A DNA stretch of 64,000 bases from Macrocystis pyrifera (lineage: Eukaryota; Sar; Phaeophyceae; Laminariales; Laminariaceae): positions 11,343,979-11,407,978 of the forward strand of contig JASSKH010000006.1 of NCBI GenBank assembly GCA_031763025.1. Direction: 5' to 3'. Below the pieces are notes generated by a model, which was given only the letters and a program-made list of their open reading frames with translations, ran no database searches and had not been told where the DNA came from. The position numbers were made by a program, and so were the translations under genes. Below are positions 58,501 through 64,000 of the stretch, piece by piece (positions within the stretch are counted from its first letter, which is position 1; every line of letters begins with the position of its first letter).

Positions 58501-61500
58501 AGCCCTGATTCTAACGGCGGCCTGCCCCGCCATCCTTCCAAAGCAGCTCTTGTAGAGGGAGGGCCTCAATCTCGCTGGGTGCCGGTAGGTTCTGCGTAGT
58601 TTTAACATTAATTAATTAATCATTGAACTGAGCGCCGTGCTACTGCACGGGTTTTACTTGATTCTGGTATAGCCGAAACTAGCTCCTCATCTGAGGAGCT
58701 ACGAAATGAGACATTTAGGCATGCCTTTTCGTTGGAATTTCCGACAAGTACTCGTTCGATACCATGATGCACTTTTTTCGTAAAAAAAGCCGGTTGCTGC
58801 GTGAGGCGTGATTTGTACAGCAGAGTGTTCCCATACTATACGAGTCAGATGGGGAGCCTCAGAAAAATGAGGCGCCACCCGTAACACGGGTCCCACTCCA
58901 ATTCCAACTAGTCTATACTAGTCACTGGTTGGTCCCCGTAAATGTGTGTACAGCCATAAACTACTTCTGAAGAGGTTGGAATGGATTATCGGCATTTCTG
59001 GTGATTCACCCTTTCACCCCTGAAAACTATTGTCCCTCCCTAATTTCAAGTAGTTTGTCTGCCGAACGCACAGTGCGTAGGTCGATTGATATTAATAATT
59101 ATTGGTATAATGCAGCACCTGCTATATACGATTCGTAGTTTTGTAAACGGTTTGGCCGATGACAAGGTCTTTAACCTCATCGTGCATGATATCGTCATCA
59201 TTTGTTTGACGTCACCATATTGTCGTGCTGTGATGGCAGGGAATGCACCTGAAAGGAGAGGGCACCGTGGCCAATCACGTTCGAGCGGTGGAACTCTACG
59301 AGACCGCTGCCGGAGAAAGTCACGTGCGAGCCCTCAACGGGTTGGGGCACGAATACTACACTGGGCATGCGCTTCCTCGCAACTTTGTGAGTCGTGTAGG
59401 CGTTGGGTCTACAAAATATATTATGATGGATAAATAAGTTGCATGCAGGCGTTGAGCAAAGCTAAAGCTCCGAGGCTATTACCACCTATAGTTACAAATG
59501 TAATAGTTGTATATGAGAGTAGTGCACGGTGTGTGTCGGCAAGACGGAACACTCTTAACCCCTTCGGGTGTTGCGACCAAAACAATGGTTGGCGGCTTTG
59601 CTTTGGTGTTATCGACCATTGCACCGTCTATGGTGCAGCGTGAGCGCCCAACAGTACGGGTAGGTAGGGTGTTGTTGAGCCCGTGTCATACGGCTCGTTG
59701 CATTCAACAATTGTAGCTCGGACATCAAGTGGTATCATCCCTCAATCCCGCAGTGACCATTGTTGCAATCGACACTTTTTTTCGGCAATTTTCCTCTCTG
59801 AAGCTTCAAGAGGGTTAATGGGAGGAAACTCTGCTTGTCGAGAAATGGAGATAGATGCCGTATGGTAGAGGCAGTATAGAGGCAGCAGGAGGGGTGCGGG
59901 AAAGTTTATTGCGGTCTACGCTCGGGGCGGTCCTACCCTTTTTCGTCGTGTTCGACCATTTCTTCTGTTGGGAATGGTTCGTTGCCAGCACTGTGCAACT
60001 CGCTGTATTTAGTTTTACCCCATACGGTGGTTCGAACCAAATGATACTAATACTAGTACTAGTAAATACTAGTAGTTGTTCACCACATATTTACAGTAGT
60101 GTCCGTATAGCATATACCGCGGATGTTGGACGAGCATCGCCCCCCCCTCCCCCGCCCAAGCAAGGAGCGTTGCGCCGCAGAGGTCGGAAACGTGTAAACA
60201 AGGGTGGCGGTGTACCGCTGCCGTGAGGCAGCAAAGGAACGATGCTACTATTACGGGGGTCCATAATAAACAGGACCAAATATTGTTAGTAAAAATAGGT
60301 GAATATGTAGGTTTTTGTGTGTACCATAGGTCCTATTAACTATGGTTCCCCGTATTACCACTCCACCGCAGCACGTAAGGACGAGTAGGTGGAACCAAAC
60401 AAACCATAAGATGTACCAGGGAGAGTTTTCTGGCCCATCTATCCACCGGCCGCGGGGGACCCACCTTAATTCACGCTAAGGCTACAGTTGACCTGCCAGA
60501 TGCGGGTCCGTTACGCCTCTCTTCTGGCGAGCAACTCCTTGATGACGTGATGATGTCATCCGTCAGATCGCTCTTAGAAGGCCCTGTTGGCCGTTACAAC
60601 ATATGATCTTCTATGACGAAAGAGGAGGCGTTCTGACCTCGAAAGACCATCCCCCGTTTTCATAGAATACCCCAACAACCTGAAGATTACTGCTTTTTGT
60701 AGACTAACCTTCTAACATGACATTTGTCAATGTTTAACCTTAACCTTGGTCGGTTGGTTATGTGTTGCTCCTTTTCGCGTTCCTGTTTTGACAGACCAAA
60801 GCCTACGAGTACTTCGAACGGGCGGCGTCCATGAAGCAAGACGCCGACAGCTTGTTCAATGCCGCCCATTGTCTTAGCACCGGAACCGGGACGGATCAAG
60901 ACCTTGAAGGGTGCGTCATCTCTAGGGCACAATTATCGCTCACTACTTCATGCATAAAAGTTGTTGCATTTTTAGTAATGTATGCCTGCTTAACATGATT
61001 GATACGGATCGGTCGGGTAGAGGTGGCGAGGGTAGCTGTTAATTATACGACTATATAGGCTGATCCGGGATGATGCTGCACGAGTCGCAAGTATAAAAGC
61101 TATCTACTGGTACGCATTTTTGCAAGTCTGATCAGTCATATCATGCACTCGACTGGTGCAGCACCATTCCGGATCTCAGCCTAACAGCTATCCGCGCCAC
61201 CTGTTCTACACGATCGACATCAATCAATCGGTCATGTGCACAACCCAAGGCCACAAATGTACCTTCAAATATACCTCGTAGAGTAGTAAAAACGACAGTA
61301 ATACAGCAGTCGTCGTCCACGACCGCTCAAGCCCAACTCCTCGCGTTTTACAGCTACTGTACAGGGAAACTCTACAGTCCGTACGCGAGAACTCTTGCGT
61401 TGCTGGATACAGAGTTCTTCCGACTTCCAAAACGCATATCAGCTCAATAACCACACTTTGACGAAAGAATGCCCGACCGGTTTCACTGCTGTCTCGTGAC

Positions 61501-64000
61501 CGCTCCTACAGACACAAGCAGAGTTTCAGCATCTACTTGACGTGCGGCAATTACTACAGCTAGTAGCTACGTTTGGAAAGTGACGGAACAATACTGTACG
61601 TTATTTCTACTGTCGACATCCAGCACGCCCAGTGTCCGTGACGAGTCTTCACACAGACTCTGTGGTACCAAAACCGTGACCCAGAGATACCGCATTGTAT
61701 TGCAACAAGCATAATAGATAGGTCGACATGATATCATGCCATCGTACTGAACACGAACGGCGCCACATACACACGCCAGCAATACATATACATGGCAAGA
61801 GAGAAAACAGCAGTATTATATCGTCGATGAGGAATAGAATATACTATACTGGTAGCTAAAATGAAATGTTGTGGGGAATGGGAATTTGGGAAACGACTGG
61901 CAGAGAAGTGTATGAGGGATACTACCTACTGATTTACGGTAGGATATATTTGGTTTATATAGGAACGGCATCTACGCTATTTTGTCAGAAGGCAAGCATA
62001 GTAATATTGATAGGCATGGACGGTTATTTTGCGCTCTGCCCATTGCTCCGACCGCACCATCTGCCATTTCGTGTGCCGAATTGAGAGGTTATCGACACCC
62101 TGTATATTGTTGTAGAGATGCTGAACAATGTATAAATACACAGCGACCCGCACAAACAAGGTGTCGACTTCTCATTTCAGTACGGGTAATGGTGTACGCT
62201 ACATAAAATGTCCATTGTCCCCACATTGATATTTTTATACCTACATTGCGTGCATGGGGAGGGTGCTGGCCACCTGTGCATATAAATCAGGCACCCACGA
62301 CTTACACATATATACATGTTTCTACTATTATGTGCCTGGCACCCCTGCTCTCATTTGGTGTTTCGACCCCGCAATGAACCCTTCCTAGTTGACACGCAAA
62401 CCCCGAGTAAGAGCACAAAACTTGAAAATACCATACCAGGTATTTGTAATATATTTGCAATAAATTAAACGTGCGAGGTGGGCCGCGGGCGACCCACCCG
62501 TACAGGGTTTATCGGATTTCCAGGGGCTCTTAAGTCAGGGTCTGGGCTCAGTTTTCGACTACGTAAAAACTGCCATCATTTTTCAAGCCGACGCAATCAG
62601 CTAATTGATCCGTCCATTGTGCCATAGGTCTTGGGACGATGGGCGGAAGCGCAGAGACGATATGTTCGACTGCGCCGGTCCTCGAACAAATAAAAAAATC
62701 GAGTATATTCTACCCGACGAGTGACTATTAATAAGACATTCATTCATTCGACCAACCCTGTCGCAGTTTCCGATGATCTTGGAGTCGCTTTCACATAGCG
62801 ATGGGCCGTCAGGCGCAGAAACCTTGTATGTATACCACTCGTCGTTGAATGCTGTGTGCGTTGGTAGAAGGTGTAAAAAAATGAACCAAAAATGGACGTT
62901 TTTGGTCATGCGGTGAGGAGATCCGACTTTTCTGAATTGAACGTATAATACGCTTCACCCAGCTGAAAAGCAAGGACTGCCATACTAAGGCACTATGACT
63001 TCAAGACATCCCCTATCCCCTACATTCAGAAGGCCGTGTAAATTAGGAACTAACGTTGCTCAAATAGAGTGAATATACCCCCCCGCCGGCAAAACGGAGG
63101 ATTCGCTGATCCGGCCGGCCCTCGCTTACGTTGAATGAATTGACAGCGCGGCGGAGCTGTTTCGCCTCGGGGCTGCGTGGGGCCATGTGGATTGTGCGTA
63201 TGAGCTGGCCTCCATGACCGCCGAGGGGAGGGGGGTTGAGCGAAGCGCTGCTGATGCGGCGATGTATCTCCAGATCGTAGCGCAGGTGCGAGACGGTGAT
63301 ATATTTTTTTCAAGATATCTCGTTCGCATCTACCTGGAGGGACCTAATACATCAACCAGACACACACCTCGTTACATCCTTTGTCAATCCCTAAAACCTC
63401 GTGGTTTAAGGACGGATGCGCCAATCACCGGCGTAATCGGGGACGACACACAATATCTGCCACCGGTGCCGGCAATGCAGGCCCTTTCTTCGAAATAACC
63501 GACATCCAACCTGGGGTGTTTGGGCACAAGTGCCCACAACCTACTGTATTAGATAGCGCCTCGAAACGGTTGTAGTCTAAAGTCTGCCCAATGTCCTGAC
63601 GCAAGATGCTCGCTTGCTGAAAACGGCGCGTCGGCCAAACAGGTGGGGCCGTGGGGGCGTCGGGTCCGAGAGGCATTCGACTGCTACCTCCGGGGTGATC
63701 CGCTGTGTGCGATCGCCCTCTATGCACAGGTAGGTGTGAAGGAATTACACCAGTGAATCGGGGAACACGGCGGCTGTGGATGCTGCGTTCGAAACCTTTC
63801 CCGACGCAAAACGCCCACGAATTGTGCCTGTACACCGTTCGTTGACCGCAGACACCAATGCGGTCGAACTTACAGCTGATGTATTCGTAATAATTTTAAT
63901 TTGGGAAAATTGTACTTTGTATATATATGTTGACGCCTATCGTCCTACTGTAGTTCGGATTGACCGTCTCGGAGGGAGCGATGCTGTGACTCTACGCCGT
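40543..64000 (+). CDS. SEL1L/HRD3-like protein with LamG domain, 3' end outside window
   Basis: Exons, all phase-compatible: 40543-40965, 41627-42235, 43158-43294, 44064-44411, 46190-46513, 47858-48126, 48924-49176, 50628-50826, 57170-57328, 59240-59386, 60795-60910, 63147-63285, 63643-63729, and one starting 63954. The start ATG opens a likely secretion signal (MVPFRLKKIALICL). Exons 3-5 form a LamG/concanavalin fold (SWTLAFWIYLVD, AGSWNHIAFSFDN, LHFGRDL, EPLSREQI). From exon 5 on come Sel1 repeats (ASLLLAG, VALGLRYLEGNGVQLD, VALGELFYWGARGVPRDQ, MHLKGEGTVANHVRAVELYE), and WGRRVREAFDCYLRGD matches the SEL1L region before its later repeats. SEL1L/HRD3 is the ER-lumenal partner of the HRD1 ubiquitin ligase in ER-associated degradation; that role is inferred. 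Two GT introns aside, the exon ending 44411 uses a GC donor. An in-frame TGA appears at 63987. Confidence 0.8.
44706..44723 (+). repeat. Poly-G tract in a SEL1L-like intron
   Basis: 18 uninterrupted G; length may be unreliable for sequencing reasons. Confidence 0.85.
45618..45850 (+). repeat. 9-bp minisatellite (CATATTGAA)n in a SEL1L-like intron
   Basis: About 25 units of CATATTGAA with variants CGTATTGAA, CACATTGAA, CATATTGAT and CATGTTGAA. Because the unit is a multiple of three, several frames on both strands stay open; these are not genes. Confidence 0.95.
45854..46140 (+). repeat. Degenerate ~90-100 bp tandem repeat before a SEL1L-like exon
   Basis: Units marked by ATCGAGATRWACRTGCACGT-like starts near 45854, 45926, 46018 and 46122, with GTTGAATG-type continuations. 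One unit carries ACAGGTCTCTGGTTT at 45977, repeated at 46187 as the real acceptor and exon start. Confidence 0.65.
47033..47140 (+). mobile_element. Possible diverged MITE related to family M
   Basis: GGGGAACATACAGTGATAA ... AGAAC at the left and GTTCTGATTTACTATGGTAT at the right form an imperfect inverted pair of similar size and end sequence to the family M copies. Interior similarity is weak. Confidence 0.4.
49548..49760 (+). repeat. Dispersed repeat family T, copy 2
   Basis: Same-orientation copy of 13076-13290. It has AACACGCGGCGGAGCCGCG, the CTCGAGCACCCC block, GGGTTCGGGTTGGGGATAGG, AAGGGTTAGGGT and ACGTGCAAGATTGAAA, and lies in a SEL1L-like intron. Confidence 0.65.
51887..54511 (-). 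pseudogene. Degenerate Ty1/Copia retrotransposon (gag and pol remains)
   Basis: Read on the minus strand. 54440-54370: zinc knuckle CYICRQFGHRKVDC (CX2CX4HX4C) and KWCSLDKITSYSD. About 54260-54110: integrase C-terminal segment with AYRVYNPATQMIVESRNVAF. The protease and integrase core that should lie between are deleted. 53420-53200: reverse transcriptase start (SLEQHHVCDLVP, GSRWVYKIKADKT). About 52900-52700: LFVDDPILAEGD, in which the usual YVDD block is altered. 52515-51887: RNase H with ITPTAFSDANWGSDPDN and, after a frameshift near 52128, LDIDNTSALHLAGNR to a TGA stop. Several frameshifts; dead. It sits in the 6.3-kb intron of the SEL1L-like gene in opposite orientation. LTRs were not located. 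Confidence 0.85.
54760..57169. other. Rest of the long SEL1L-like intron
   Basis: No additional exon or element could be supported. A fairly open stretch at 55838-56346 has basic, low-complexity translation and no recognised motif. Confidence 0.35.
57473..58310 (+). repeat. Perfect (ATGT)n microsatellite, about 210 copies
   Basis: 838 bases of uninterrupted ATGT with no visible deviation, in the SEL1L-like intron 57329-59239. Long open frames on both strands across it (Met-Tyr-Val-Cys and His-Thr-Tyr-Ile repeats) are artefacts. Confidence 0.98.
60252..60354 (+). mobile_element. MITE family M, copy 3
   Basis: TA-flanked with CGGGGGTCCATAATAAACAG / TATTAACTATGGTTCCCCG inverted ends and the shared interior AAATATTGTTAGTAAAAATA and AGGTTTTTGTGTGT. 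Lies in the SEL1L-like intron 59387-60794. Confidence 0.85.
60911..63146. other. Long SEL1L-like intron, nothing recognised
   Basis: 2.2 kb without supported exon, RNA or transposon ends; mostly AT-rich. Confidence 0.4.

Overview
This is a piece of a eukaryotic nuclear genome. The genes are split into many short exons (about 75 to 600 bases) by introns with GT...AG ends, coding density is low, and the spaces are full of transposon remains and simple repeats. The protein families and retroelement types point to a photosynthetic stramenopile, most likely a brown alga (Ectocarpus-like). That assignment is inference from style and gene content, not from a database match.

Layout. 1-3169 (+): 3' part of an ABA4-like (DUF4281) membrane protein with an added charged C-terminal tail. 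5.1-11.7 kb: transposon-rich block with LTRs of one retroelement family, a broken NADAR-domain gene beside one LTR, a 1.26-kb terminal-inverted-repeat element filled with a CCCGA-type minisatellite, and a small MITE. 11.8-12.4 kb: exons of an unrecognised gene. 14.5-15.0 kb: a LINE-type reverse transcriptase fragment. 15987-20653 (-): nicotinamide-nucleotide adenylyltransferase (NMNAT)-like gene. 21280-28157 (+): multi-exon gene of unknown function. 29095-32987 (-): nine identical tRNA-Sec (UCA) genes, most on a 468-bp tandem repeat. 34.7-38.0 kb (+): unrecognised multi-exon gene. 40543 to the window end (+): a very long SEL1L/HRD3-like gene with a LamG (concanavalin-like) domain followed by Sel1 repeats. 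Its introns hold a broken Copia element, a 9-bp minisatellite, an 838-bp perfect tetranucleotide tract and MITEs.

The main discovery candidate is the tRNA-Sec array. Selenocysteine tRNA is normally a one- or two-copy gene, and here nine copies without a single difference in 87 nt sit in 3.9 kb while the spacers between them have diverged. Other points of interest are the LamG/Sel1 architecture, the NADAR fragment joined to an LTR primer-binding site, and several well-delimited unnamed repeat families. Exon structures were worked out by hand from splice signals, reading frame and phase; junctions I could not reconcile are flagged.
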